Below, one piece after another: positions 53,597 to 64,000 of a stretch of DNA of 64,000 nucleotides. The notes under the pieces were generated by a model. The model did no database searches. It saw only the letters and a list, made by a program, of their open reading frames with translations, and was not told the DNA's origin. The position numbers were made by a program, and so were the translations under genes. Numbering within the stretch: position 1 is the stretch's first letter; each line of letters starts with the position of its first letter. The DNA is from Blattamonas nauphoetae (Eukaryota > Preaxostyla > Oxymonadida), in the NCBI GenBank assembly GCA_033064195.1, contig JARBJD010000008.1:186001-250000 (forward strand), written 5' to 3'.

Positions 53597-53635
53597 TACA
53601 AACAATGGTTCAGATCAAGATCCATTTTGACGTTG
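53597..53635 (+). promoter_or_regulatory. Shared 5' block of receptors P5 and P2
   Basis: TACAAACAATGGTTCAGATC upstream of the P5 start is also found upstream of P2 at 20034. The distances to the start codons differ (about 38 and 114 bp), so it could be a promoter element or common ancestral leader. Confidence 0.4.
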
Positions 53636-54177
53636 ATGCTGATTCAATTTATTTGTGTCTCCGTGGCACTCATCTCCAAACATCATTCTGTCACTCCCTA
53701 TACAGATGATCATGCTGCACTCCCACTGGAACAGTTTCTCACCAACAATTTCGCACCCAATCTCGACGGATCAACGCACACCACTTTTGAACTTCAACAG
53801 TCCGTTCACCATGGACAGAATATCCGAATTGCTGAAAGAACCTTGTCTATTCGTGGCCACTCAACAACTCTCGTCCACTCAAGCGATTATCTCGACAACA
53901 ATTTGAACAATAGAAATGGAATCGAGCCGGAAGATCGAGCGAATTTCCGACCACTTTTTTTGGTGAAGAATTCCACTTTTTCACTTCTTGATCTGACCTT
54001 ATTGGTGAGCACTCGTGGATGTATCATCGCTCGCGTTTCGTCGTCCGATGTAGCCATATCCCGAAGTGACATTTCTTCCAACGGATTAGAATGCCCGTTT
54101 GTTGTTGATTTCGATTCGACTGGTGACTCGTGTCACTTGATGTTTGAAGAAGTGAGCCATCGGACTCAAAACACATA
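53636..54177 (+). pseudogene. Receptor P5, N-terminal piece
   Basis: ATG at 53636 (a TTG farther left is in frame, but ATG gives a clean signal peptide). LIQFICVSVALISKHHS is followed by a beta-helix start (FELQQSVHHGQNIRIAERTL, FLVKNSTFSLLDLTLLV, RSDISSNGLECPFVVDF). The pattern of a leading 'awaiting repeat' region and then 'VSRSDISS' parallels M and P2. The pogo copy 3 cuts the gene at the TA at 54176-54177; the frame resumes after 56749. The two halves together form one receptor of roughly 1,500 codons. Confidence 0.82.
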
Positions 54178-54394
54178 TAGTCCGTCAAAAACCCGGACTT
54201 CGTCAAAAACCCGTCGTTTTCCGGTGTTAAATCGCTCCCCACGATTTCTCCACTTCACTCTGAATATGATCGACATCTCTGATATTTTTGGTCTATTGAA
54301 CATTTTACTCACTTCAAAACATTTTGAATCGAGCATTTTTTTCACAAAAAGACTGAATCAAAATTGAAAAGATGATCACACCCACAACATTTTT

Positions 54395-56417
54395 ATGTCG
54401 TCATCAGAACCTCATTTTCTCAGTCCAGAGGAAGTTTCAAAAATTATTGTGAAACAGGAATACCTTTCGATTCCGAATCGAGTTGCTCGTGGACTGAAAT
54501 TGTACGAAGACGAACACGTCAAGCTGGAGACCCTCGCAGAAAGCAACCTCGGATCTCCTTCCCAACTGCGTCGCGGAAGGCGAGCTCTTAAGGATGGACG
54601 AGAAGTCGGAATCAATGGTCGTCCTCGCTTTTTCAGTTCAGCTGAAGAAACTGACCTTGAAATGAAAGTCCTCGAAGACATCTCGCGCAATGTTCCGATT
54701 AAGGTGTCTCGAGTTATGACTCATGTTCAGGCATCTGAGTAGTCCCATCAAAATAGGTAAAACTGGGATCAATTGATGTCAGTGCCTAAATTTGGACTGA
54801 GATCAAATTTCAACTCTTTTCCTTTGAGATTTTCTCATTATCACTTCATTAATCATGTTCAATTCACTTCTTGTTTTCACATAATGCTCTTCAATATTTC
54901 AGACAGCTCTTATTTCCCAAAAACACGCACGATCACAATCACCAACACTTCTTTTTTCGATGTATTCCCTTCATTGACTTTAGTCAGTGAGAAAAAACCA
55001 TCAAAGAAGACATAATAACGCATTATCGACTTGTTTTAATAATTATTGTTGTAGAACAAACTGAAACAGCAGCACCCAAAGTTTGCATTTTCATGATCTA
55101 TGAAGTGACCATTTTCCTTTTTACTTTTTTTTCCATTCAAATATCATATATAAGAAGACTTTTTTGAAATGAAAGAAACGAAATGGTATTGTAGGTATTT
55201 AGTGGGATCAGATCCGACTGGGATCACTGGGATCAAATCAGAAGCCTGCTCATGTTTGCTTCTTTTTTCATGAAAATCGCATTTAGGCAAAAGAAATCGT
55301 TTTACGTCGAAATGATCCAATAAAAAAATTGGCTGAAGTGAAACGACCCACAATTTCGAACTGGATAGATCAGAATCCAGTGCTCCAGCGATCCCTTCCA
55401 TCTTTTTTGAGTCCCGAAAGAATTGCTGCTACGACTGTCGAAAGCATGACTGAATGGTTCAAATTGCTCAAAAGTGTTGTGATTGATGCGAAGATCGATG
55501 ATGACATGATTTTCAATTTTGACGAAACCTCTCTCAGAATCGATGAGGATAAACAGTCGATGGTTGTGTGGTATCGCGGTGAGAATGTCCCGCCGAATTC
55601 CGAAAATAAAAGAGTTGTCAACGCAACCTTAGCTTGTACGATCTGCGCCGATGGTTCTTCACTTTCACCAATTCTGCTATATCCTACCAACACGCCTGTC
55701 GCCGAATTCTCTGGATTGAGTGCTCATCACATCATCTCACTCTACGAGGGAAGCGGATACATGACATCAACTCTTTTCCAAAAGTTGTCGAAAATGTCAT
55801 CATTCCAGAAATCACAGAAAAGCGTGATAAGAGTCCCAAAAATGCGGAATGCACTTCTTCTCCTCGATGGAGCATCATCTCACATGTTTCCTGAATTTCA
55901 AGAGATGGCTGAAAAGGCATACATTCAAATTCTCTTCCTCCCACCTCACTCATCATCAATCTCACAACCTCTTGATGGCTATTGTTTCGCAAGTTTCAAG
56001 TCAGAACTCTCTCGAAAATACATTCAACCCGAATCAAACTCAATTTCAGCTTACAGAACCGAACTCGCACGAATTCTGCCAGATTGTTTGGCGACGTCAA
56101 TGAAACCCTGTGTCATCAAGGCATCATTCGCTCGATGTGGGGTTTCTCCACTTTCACTCGCTCAATTGATTCAACTAGTCCCTTCCAAACCAGAATCAGA
56201 AACACCATCTTCATCCATACTGTCTTCTGAAACGACTTGTGAAACTCCCGCTTCTCACCACACAGCTATTCAAACAAAACCGAAATATCAGGGAAGACTT
56301 CTTACAACTCTCACTCCAAAGAAAACGTGGTTTCACTCCGAAGATTCAAATACACACCAAATTGAATGTGATCCAATCTTCAGAACGACCTCAAAAATCG
56401 AAACAACTAACCCTTGA
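54395..56417 (+). CDS. pogo-like transposase, copy 3 (two exons)
   Basis: Exon 1 is 54395-54724 (110 codons; HTH region LSPEEVSKIIVKQEYLSIPN, ending VSRVMTH). The candidate intron is 54725-55286 (GT to ATTTAG) and exon 2 runs from 55287 (AKEIVLRRNDPIKKLAEVKR) to the stop at 56415-56417. The catalytic aspartates are in NFDET (55521), LLLDGASSH (55866) and ISQPLDGY (55974), 36 codons between the last two, as in pogo/CENP-B-type DDE_1 transposases. One extra C near 56316 shifts the C-terminal tail relative to copies 1 and 2, beyond the catalytic core. The enzyme would cut and paste elements at TA sites. It looks potentially active. Confidence 0.8.
54728..55248. mobile_element. hAT-type MITE, copy B, inside transposase intron
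   Basis: A 521-bp element, inverted relative to the copy at 42669-43190, with ends CAGGCATCTGA and CAGGCTTCTGA and an 8-bp duplication CTCATGTT at 54720-54727 and 55249-55256. The insertion point is three bases into the candidate intron of the pogo transposase, so the MITE lies entirely within intronic sequence. Confidence 0.9.
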
Positions 56418-56751
56418 TGAAATAAAACCACAGAAAAGGCAAGAATCAACACGAATCGAGTCTGTTCAGTCTGTTTTTCCACTTTCAAAGAGCCGAATCA
56501 ATGTCCTTCATGATGATGACAGTGACTTTTTGGACGAGTCGACTTCAGAAAAAATAACTTCACAGAATGACTCTTTGTAACAGATTTTTCGACTATCACT
56601 TCATTTAAGTAAATTCTCTGGTATTTGAATCAGAATTAAAAAAACAAGTTGAATTGAGAAAAAAAAGTGAAATGTTTGATCAACCCCACAAAACTTGAGA
56701 ATCCATGAAAGGACGGGTTTTTGACGAAGTCCGGGTTTTCGACGGACTATA

Positions 56752-59700
56752 TTTACTCTGTCCTCTGGTTTCTTCTTCTTATGGGCATCAATTGTCGTCC
56801 AACATGCCAGTCATGACATCCCAATTGAAATTAGAAGGGATCACTCTCTCCATCTCGGATTGTGAGATGCGTCATTCGACAGGTCCACTTTTCGACTCTG
56901 GATCACTCGACGATCGGACAAACCAGCTCAATGTTGACAGTGATGTGACATTGAGTGATTACACCCTTCGAAACATCACAACGTCCAACCAAATGCCAGT
57001 CATTGGACGTCACCAAAGAATACTCCAGAAAGTTGTGAATTGCCGCCTTTCTTCAAGTTTTGGGAACATTTGGGGAGCACTCTCGTGTGGACTGGATACA
57101 TCCGGATCGTTCTTTGGGATGAATTGCTCATTCTCCAACATCCAGCCTTCGTCGCTCCTCTCTGCTCCCCACTCGCTACTCACGAACACCAACTCTATTT
57201 TTGAATCTCCAATCCGTCAAGAGCCGACCTGTGATGAACTGATATTGATTTCCTGTCGATTTTCACAAATTGAAGGAACTGAAGCTCTGATCCATCTGAG
57301 CACGACCCGCTCCTCGTCGTCGCAAACTGTCACGCTGGCAGACTGCTCGTTTGACGAGTGTGGATGCTCTGAAGGAAGCCCTTCGACGCTTCTTCTTTGC
57401 GGGATTGGATCAGTTTGTCTGTTTGACGTTTCATTTGTGAAATGTGGAGGACACGACGGATCGTCGATCGTTGTGATTGAGAATTCGTTTGTTGACTCGA
57501 ATTCTTCCATCCACTTCGTTGACAGCGGAAGCTCAGAGCTGTGTCTGACTGATCTCGTGAATGCAGAAGAGCTTGGGCTGATTGGGGACACTGACTCGCC
57601 TTCTCCCTCCCCATTCCTCTCCTCCATTCTGCGAACCCACCTAAATCGGCAACCGAACCTCCCAGAAGCGAGAATCTTCGTCAACGTCAGAGATGACTCC
57701 AGCCCGGACTCCTTCACGTTGCTCTTCTACTCGGACACACTCACAGATATTCAGGTTGATGTTCTTATAACCGTTGGTTTACGAACCCTTGAATTGGATA
57801 GTCGAGGCAATGGGGAATGGCGATGTGACTATCAACCCGTCGGAATTTACCCATCTGATTGTGTCCTTGAACTGAGACCCTACGGAAACATCTTGACCCA
57901 ATATGACGTCCAGTTCAACCCACCTACTGTTCGGACTCCTGTTCAGTTCGTTCCAGTCCCAGAAATTTCCATGTCTGTTTCCAACACATATACACACAAT
58001 TCATCTGTCGAAATCACCTTCCATATTTACAAGGCCTTATGGAGAAGCTATTCCATCACACTCGTCAACGTCGCGAATCAATCCGACAAGTGGACAATAT
58101 TTATTGATTTTGGGCACGTCAATCGAATTCCTGTCACGACACTTCTCTACCCAGTCGACAGCGACGTGGTGGGTCTGAAATGGGGAAGCACTTACAGATT
58201 TGATCAAATAATCGATGAGTCACCTGATCCTCAAGACACCGAGTGTTATGGATCCATCACTATTCCACCAGAACCAGCCAGAATCGAGGGAATGGAGTCT
58301 CGCAGCTTCTCCGACAAAACAGTGTTGACTCTGAAAGGTCGCATGTTCACAACAAACTTCGAGTTCTCTCTCAGCCCCATCACTTCGTCAGCGTCGTTGC
58401 AAAATGCAGTCTCGTATCCCTTCACTGCGTCTTTTGTGAATTCCAGTGCAGCCACGTGCACCATTCCTGCAGTTGACACTTCAACAGGAACACCAGCTCC
58501 TCCAGTCGTGTTTGAGACAGAATATTCGATCACAGCATCGATCCTGGTCAACTTTGGGCTCAGACACACCATTTCTCCGCCTGTCTCAGCCACTTCAATC
58601 GTTCCACAAATGAAAGAGAATGGGAAGGAATGCACTTTGCTTGTCACTGGAAGTGACTTCATCGAAGATGAACAGTTCGTCCTCGTACTGACGGAATCGA
58701 GCGAATCGAATGCAGACCCAATCACTCTCAAATTTGATATTGTGATGAGGAGCTCGACAGAAGGAGAATCAGCAACAATCGAACTGGGAAAGGAGAAATC
58801 ACTCAAATTCGACACGACATACACGATTGTCAAACTCCATCTCTCCTCTGATTCATCGCTCACCGCCAGAACTCCCTCTACTCTCACAACACCTTCAGAT
58901 CCATCGCTGTCGATGAATGTCATCCATGTGGATGGTGGAATCTCAACCGAAAGCAACCCATGTGGAACACTCGCCAGTCCCTGCCAAACTGTGGACCGAG
59001 CGCTCCAAATCATCCAGTCAGCCTTGTTTCCAGACATGAGCATTCTTGTCACTCGAATTCCTGTTCTCTCACAGTCGTTCGAGATGCAGAATGGAATGAC
59101 ACTGATTCTGAAGAAGGCGGGAGAATTCTCAGAAACTGTGACGATTCCGTCAGCATCTGTCTCCTCCTCTCCACTTCTCATTTTAATTGGCGGTCGTTTC
59201 AGACTCGATCATCTTTCATTCACAATCGAAAACACGTCGCCGTCGCTCTGCCTCTTCTCCACGATGAACACCGAAGTGGAACTGGAGATTGTGCACATGA
59301 CTGGCCCAACACTTCCAACGACATCGACAATCAACGAAGAGGTTGAAGACTTGTGCAGTTGGGAGACAGGACTGATCAAAGCGCAGGGAGGTGTGATCTC
59401 AGCGTCAGAATGCCATTTCTCACAGATGAGACAAGGAGTCTTCAGTGTGAATGGATCGAATGTAACACTGAGTTTCTGCAAACTGACGGCCAACACACCT
59501 CATCCATCTGTTTTTCCCTCTCTCCGATGGAACGTTCGTTGCGTTGGGAGTGGCGAGGTGATTGTGGAAACGGAAGACAGCGAGACTTTGAAAGAAGAAT
59601 CTCACTGGATCTCGACATCAGAATGCGCAGTGACTGTGAATGGGGAAAAGTCACTCTCACCTTTCGTGTTTCCCACACTGTCCGTGTCTGACTGTTCGGT

Positions 59701-60826
59701 GTCTCAGAACAAGTCGAAGGACCCTCTCGTGATTCGGATTGTGGGAACGAAGCTGATTCCGTGTGGGTTGTCGTTCGAGATCTTTCACAGTGAAGATCAG
59801 TGCGAAAGAGAAGATCGCTGAAGCTGCAAGAAAGGTGATTTCGTGGCTTGTTCCTCTGATCATCTCACTCGTCGTCTTGGCTCTTCTCGCCATCATCATC
59901 GTTGTTGTCGTGTTGAGACGCCGAAAGCAGAAGAAAGAGAAAGAAGAAGAAATGCAAGATGGAAAAGTTCAGTTGGAAGACGAGAAAATGGAGGTGGTTG
60001 TGACCGATCACAAAATCGACACAAATCCAGACAATTCAATCGCGAGCTGTCCGAACGAACAGGAAACCGCAGTTGAAGTGATTCCTGACAGTCTGAATGA
60101 TGAGGACGAGTTCATTGAAGCGATTGTGTGCTTGGATGGAGTGAAACTGATTCTTGCGAAGAAGAATGACACACTGTACAACAGACTTCATTCACAAAAC
60201 AGACAGGAAGTGATCAAGCGAGGGATTCAGAAACAGATCGTACTTGGATTGACTGCGATCTCTCAGAAAGCCAGTGATGCGGCGATTCTGAAAGCTCTGT
60301 CGTCACACAACATTCTGCTGGACGACTCTGGTCGTGTGTGCTTCAAAACGAACACAGATCTCGTGAAACCATCCATCCATCAATCACAAGTTCACGATGC
60401 CTTGCCTCCACAAAACCAAGTGGAAGGTGAACAAAACGAGGTTCATGAACAGGAACCTCCAAAAAACGATCGAAAAGAAGACCCAGCGACAGAGTGTCAG
60501 CGGTGGCTGGCACCTGAAGGGCAGAGAAGAAGACGAACATCATCGCAAGTCAGGCGACAGTTTTTAGTCTTGGCCTCATCTTATGGGAAATCGAGACTGG
60601 ATCTGTGCCATATGGCGAGCAGGACGGAGCGAATGCTGTCCGCCAGATATCGGCTGGTGTTCCACCAGACTTGTCGATTGTGAGGAACACCGAAATGAAG
60701 GAACTGATTGAAATGTGTCTTGCGATCAATCCGAAAGACAGGCCACAATTGGGCGCCATTGCGAGTGCTCTGAATGAGATCGAAGACACTCCAGTCAACC
60801 AGCCGAAAGAATCGATCGAAAGCTGA
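56752..60826 (+). pseudogene. Receptor P5, ectodomain, membrane segment and pseudokinase
   Basis: Open from the transposon to 59821: beta-helix (CSFSNIQPSSLLS, CRFSQIEGTEALIHLS, CSFDECGCSEGSPS), Ig-like units (MESRSFSDKTVLTLKGRMF, MKENGKECTLLVTGSDF), the second beta-helix entry IHVDGGISTESNPCGTLASP, then CSWETGLIKAQGG and CVGSGEVIVETED. The linker before the membrane is short and the frame changes near 59780-59815. The membrane helix is at about 59843-59910 (WLVPLIISLVVLALLAIIIV), then LRRRKQKKEK. The pseudokinase has LSSHNILLDDSGRVCFKTN (DFG replaced) and RWLAPEG. A one-base shift near 60515-60550 precedes VFSLGLILWEIETGSVPYGE and the C-lobe that ends at 60826. Two frame changes and the transposon make it a pseudogene. 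Confidence 0.85.
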
Positions 60827-61529
60827 TCCTCACACAACAACACTCTTTTTTTGCCAAAGTTATGCCATCTTTTTGTATTCATCGTGTAACTCTCTTCATT
60901 CTCCTCACTCTATCTCTTTTTAGTTTCTTTCTCACTTCGTCTCGTATTGGTTTCATTCTCATTTCACTCTTTCTTCATCAATCACTCCAAATCATGTCAT
61001 CTCGTCTCTTGCTTGTCAGTGGCATTTTTCGAGTGATCTGCTCTCAGACTTGTCATCTCAGATGCGAAGTCGGCCAGATCATCGCGATCCCTGACGTCCA
61101 TTCTGTTCATTCACACCATCGTTCTTCGTTCCTCACAGCACAACTATCCATACCAGTTTTCTCCTCCTTTTTCCATTTCTCCTGTTTCACGACTAGTCGG
61201 TTGAAATCTCTCCATTCATCTGAAGTGGAGTTGAGTTTCTCTCCTCGATTTCTGATTCTGTTCTTCCTCGTTTATTTTCATCGATTCTTTAGTCTTGTTC
61301 TGGCATTACTCACCATTGTTTAACTCACATCATCTTTCTTTCTCAATATTCATCGAATTCAATTTCATTCTGAACTGATACATTCTCAAAATCTTTTATG
61401 AAACTTCTCTCGTCCAAAAAAGGTTCACAGAGAGAACCGTTTCATTAGATATTGGATGGAATTCAGACTTGACCCCAGACATGAATAATGAGCCGATCGA
61501 TTTGTGCAGGAATTACTTTCTTTCTCCAA
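60827..61529. other. Intergenic region, P5 to P6
   Basis: This is pyrimidine-rich DNA with one 153-codon open frame (60862-61323) of low complexity and no domain, which I take as chance. It must contain the P5 terminator and P6 promoter, but I recognise neither. Confidence 0.45.
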
Positions 61530-64000
61530 ATGCGTCTTCATGTCTTCGTTGCGATCCCCCTCATCGTTTCCTTGTTTCTTCTGACGTGTCCTGCTGAGGC
61601 AATCCCCGATGCAAGTTTTTTGGACATGAAACCACTTCTTGAAGATTTGACTGAAACACAAAGCTCCAACATCGAGGGCAGAAACGAACCAATCCATCTG
61701 CACGGACAGTACCATGTGTTGGACTATGTGATGAGATCATTGAACATCTCGATTTTTGGGGCTCAATCATCATCGATCGTTTCGAGCCGAACAGAAAACG
61801 ATCAAGGTCTTTCGAATTCTAACCCAACATCGATGCTGATTGTATCAAACAGTACACTTGAATTGTCGTCGCTTCGATTGATTTGCAGTGGGGACCACAC
61901 TTCAGTCGCGACAATCAGCGAATCGTCATTGTCGGTGTCGAACTGCAAAATTCATGCTGCTTCAAACACGAGTCCCTTTTTATCGACGTGGACACCATCA
62001 GACAACTCGATACTGCTTGTAGTGGACACCCAAGTGAATTGGAAGCACGCGACATCTCTTCCACTTTTTGGAACGATGCCAAGCAATCACAAGTCTCTGG
62101 TGACTGAATCGTCGGAAACCAGCATTTTGGGAAGGGATACAGATCAAGCACGGGGTCTTCTGTCGATTGTTGGGAGTGGACTCTCTTTTTCGAACACAGC
62201 GTTTCCTCTCGCAACTGGCCCCCTTTTTGATTTTGGGTTCGACACAGACAACACCCAGCAATCACTGTTGGCAGCATCTGTTTGTTTGACACGATCAGAG
62301 ATGACGAATGTGACGAGTCGTCGTCGCTTGATTAGCGATACTGTCCGCTTCCCTCTGGTGTCTCAACGAGTGATTTGTTCGTCGATATCGGAAAGCACGA
62401 ACCATCTTTGTGGGACAGGGTCGTTGGACCTGAATTTTGGGAGTGCTCTTTGTTGTCTGAACTCTTCGTTCTCCAAATGCCAAACCGACCCCGACCCAAC
62501 AGAAGGCCCTCCCACCGTGTATCTCCAACACCGAACAACCCATTTTGACCACACACTCTCTCCGGAATGCACTCTGTTGGACACGTGCACCTTCCGAGAC
62601 ATCCACGCTGACCGAGGAGGAGCGATTGACTCACTCGAAGCAGGAACCTCACTCAGCGTCACCGAATGCTTCTTTCTTCGCTGTTCAGCCGATCGTATGG
62701 CAGGAAGCATCTTTTTCTGGCAGTCACCATCTTGTTCGATCGCTTTGTCGCACAGTTCATTCGTGTCTGGGAATTCTGGCGCACAAGCCGGAGCAGTGCA
62801 GTTCTCCTATTGTTCACTGGGTTCGATAACCGATTGTGTGTTTTACGACCTCAATACAACAGGATCAGCTGGAGCCATGATGATGAAAGATTGTCCCGGC
62901 CCGATCACAGTTTCGAACTGTCTTTTTCAGAAATGCAGACATCTTGGTGGTGGTGGTCTAGGAGGAGCGATTCATTCAGTCAACAGTGGGTTTACGTTCA
63001 AGTCTCTCCGTTTCAGAGAGAACCTCGCCGTCTCACATCATCGAGGACACGATCTTGCGATTGAGCTGACCGAAGCAACTCGTGATGCCTCGTCGTTCGA
63101 AGACTGCGACACTGATCAAGAAGATATTCAGATTTTTTTCATTAATTTCGCGATCACTCCCAACTTGATCACCGCTTCGACTCCTCTGGCAGTTTCGTCA
63201 GTGAACAGTGTGGGAAGCTCGAACAACAGGACGGCACAAGCGACAATATCACTTGATCAACCGATCAGTGGAACAGTTCTGGTGCTCGTTGACAACACGG
63301 GCAACTACGAAATGCCGAACGACGACTCTCCTCCTCCAATCACCAGAATGATCTCGTTCGACTTCTCTGCAGATTCAACATCGGCGGAATGCGAGCTCTC
63401 ATTTGGAGAATGGGAAGTTCTGCAATACGAAGCGAACTATTCGCTCGTCACATTTGGATGGAAAGAATCGATCGTCGACACAAACGGAGCTGTCCTCACA
63501 ACACCAAATCCGCCTCGAGTTGTTCGTGCGGTGTGTGAAGGCGGAAACTCTGAATTCGATGCTTTCTTCTCTCTGAAAGCGCGGACACTTGCGACAGGAT
63601 CGTACAAAGCGTCAGTGAAAGGGAAATCAGATTTCTGGATGGTTGTTGATTTTCTGCACGACCCGTCTGGAGGCACTCTCTCCTCCACTGAATTCGGACT
63701 GAAGCTTCAGGGTGAAGATGCGATTCTGGATTTCGAAACGACCTATGAAATTGATGAAGTGATCGATGAGAGCACACGGGACGCTCTCATCCTCGACCCT
63801 CCTCGCCTCTTCTTCACCACTCCGAGTCGTCCCGTGTTGAAGAGTGTTGGAACGATCACATTTTCTGACTCAAAACAAGATGTGATCAACATCAAACTGG
63901 TTGGAGAAACCCTTTTCGCAAACCCGTACACACTGACAGTCACTGATGGATCGGCTACATCCACTTTGACAGCTGTCTTCGATGCTGATGGAGTGAATGG
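61530..64000 (+). CDS. Receptor P6, intact but cut by window end
   Basis: ATG at 61530 opens 823 codons with no stop to the end of the window. Signal peptide: RLHVFVAIPLIVSLFLLTCP. A beta-helix follows to about residue 540, with successive units (CTFRDIHADRGGAIDSLEAG, CFFLRCSADRMAGSIFFW, SSFVSGNSGAQAGAVQF, CVFYDLNTTGSAGAMM, CLFQKCRHLGGGGLGGAI). Then come about 90-residue Ig/IPT-like units (LITASTPLAVSSVNSVG, PPRVVRAVCEGGNSEFD, RPVLKSVGTITFSDSK). By analogy with P2 and P5 the missing part should hold a second beta-helix, a membrane helix and a pseudokinase. It contains no mobile element and is the best candidate for a functional family member here. Confidence 0.88.
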   Translation, partial: MRLHVFVAIPLIVSLFLLTCPAEAIPDASFLDMKPLLEDLTETQSSNIEGRNEPIHLHGQYHVLDYVMRSLNISIFGAQSSSIVSSRTENDQGLSNSNPTSMLIVSNSTLELSSLRLICSGDHTSVATISESSLSVSNCKIHAASNTSPFLSTWTPSDNSILLVVDTQVNWKHATSLPLFGTMPSNHKSLVTESSETSILGRDTDQARGLLSIVGSGLSFSNTAFPLATGPLFDFGFDTDNTQQSLLAASVCLTRSEMTNVTSRRRLISDTVRFPLVSQRVICSSISESTNHLCGTGSLDLNFGSALCCLNSSFSKCQTDPDPTEGPPTVYLQHRTTHFDHTLSPECTLLDTCTFRDIHADRGGAIDSLEAGTSLSVTECFFLRCSADRMAGSIFFWQSPSCSIALSHSSFVSGNSGAQAGAVQFSYCSLGSITDCVFYDLNTTGSAGAMMMKDCPGPITVSNCLFQKCRHLGGGGLGGAIHSVNSGFTFKSLRFRENLAVSHHRGHDLAIELTEATRDASSFEDCDTDQEDIQIFFINFAITPNLITASTPLAVSSVNSVGSSNNRTAQATISLDQPISGTVLVLVDNTGNYEMPNDDSPPPITRMISFDFSADSTSAECELSFGEWEVLQYEANYSLVTFGWKESIVDTNGAVLTTPNPPRVVRAVCEGGNSEFDAFFSLKARTLATGSYKASVKGKSDFWMVVDFLHDPSGGTLSSTEFGLKLQGEDAILDFETTYEIDEVIDESTRDALILDPPRLFFTTPSRPVLKSVGTITFSDSKQDVINIKLVGETLFANPYTLTVTDGSATSTLTAVFDADGVN

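Larger units (their letters stand above)
51952..53635. other. Intergenic region upstream of receptor P5
   Basis: Only short frames without recognisable motifs occur. A trinucleotide-type repeat lies at 53236-53306 and a shared family 5' block at 53597-53616. The rest shows nothing. Confidence 0.45.
54178..56749 (+). mobile_element. pogo-like DNA transposon, copy 3, with nested MITE
   Basis: This is the same element as copies 1 and 2, inserted in receptor P5 in the same direction as the gene, with TA at 54176-54177 and 56750-56751. It is longer because a 521-bp hAT-type MITE lies at 54728-55248. Its transposase is the best preserved of the three: the helix-turn-helix exon and all three catalytic aspartates are in one consistent frame if the candidate intron is removed. 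Confidence 0.95.

Noticed and set aside
60862-61323. 153-codon hydrophobic protein between P5 and P6
   Set aside because: It is a product of a pyrimidine-rich stretch (Phe, Leu, Ser); no conserved motif is visible.

Overview
The window is eukaryotic nuclear DNA, most likely from an oxymonad-type metamonad protist such as Blattamonas. That assignment is inference from remembered protein families; no search was run. The host genes belong mainly to one large family of type I membrane proteins: signal peptide, cysteine-rich right-handed beta-helix (pectin-lyase-like) ectodomain, Ig/IPT-like repeats, often a second beta-helix, one transmembrane helix with a basic stop-transfer run, and a cytoplasmic kinase-like domain that has lost the catalytic motifs. 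One gene of a second host family (helical, ARM/HEAT-like) is also present. I see no rRNA, tRNA, CRISPR or bacterial operon structure.

Layout: 1-1660 holds nothing I recognise. 1999-5785 (+) is the C-terminal part of receptor A, cut by two TIR elements. 13231-7551 (-) is receptor M, cut by a pogo-like transposon. 14097-15876 (+) is receptor pseudogene 3. 16588-18337 is an unclassified TIR element. 18433-19817 (+) carries the ARM-like family. 20149-47164 (+) is receptor P2, a near duplicate of M, whose roughly 6.5 kb of coding sequence is spread over 27 kb. It is split by a DIRS-like retroelement (which itself contains a foldback element), by a 14-kb MULE-like composite (which contains a decayed DIRS-like element that in turn holds a second DIRS-like element, a pogo copy and a hAT-type MITE), and by a 435-bp MITE. 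47499-49796 is a Pack-MULE-like element carrying a decayed non-transposon gene. 50603-51949 is a second foldback element. 53636-60826 (+) is receptor P5, cut by a pogo copy that contains a second hAT-type MITE. 61530 to the window end (+) is an uninterrupted open receptor gene, incomplete only because the window stops.

By my coordinates about half of the window (roughly 33 of 64 kb) is mobile DNA, and most of it sits inside receptor genes. The receptor copies look like a fast-turning-over surface-protein family that also acts as a sink for insertions. The three pogo copies are nearly identical and therefore young. Their transposase appears to contain a tiny intron of about 32 nt, and in the third copy a MITE has landed inside that intron. 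The DNA elements share a design in which a short motif is doubled at each tip, and one foldback element carries the same tip as the pogo element, so it could be mobilised by the pogo transposase.
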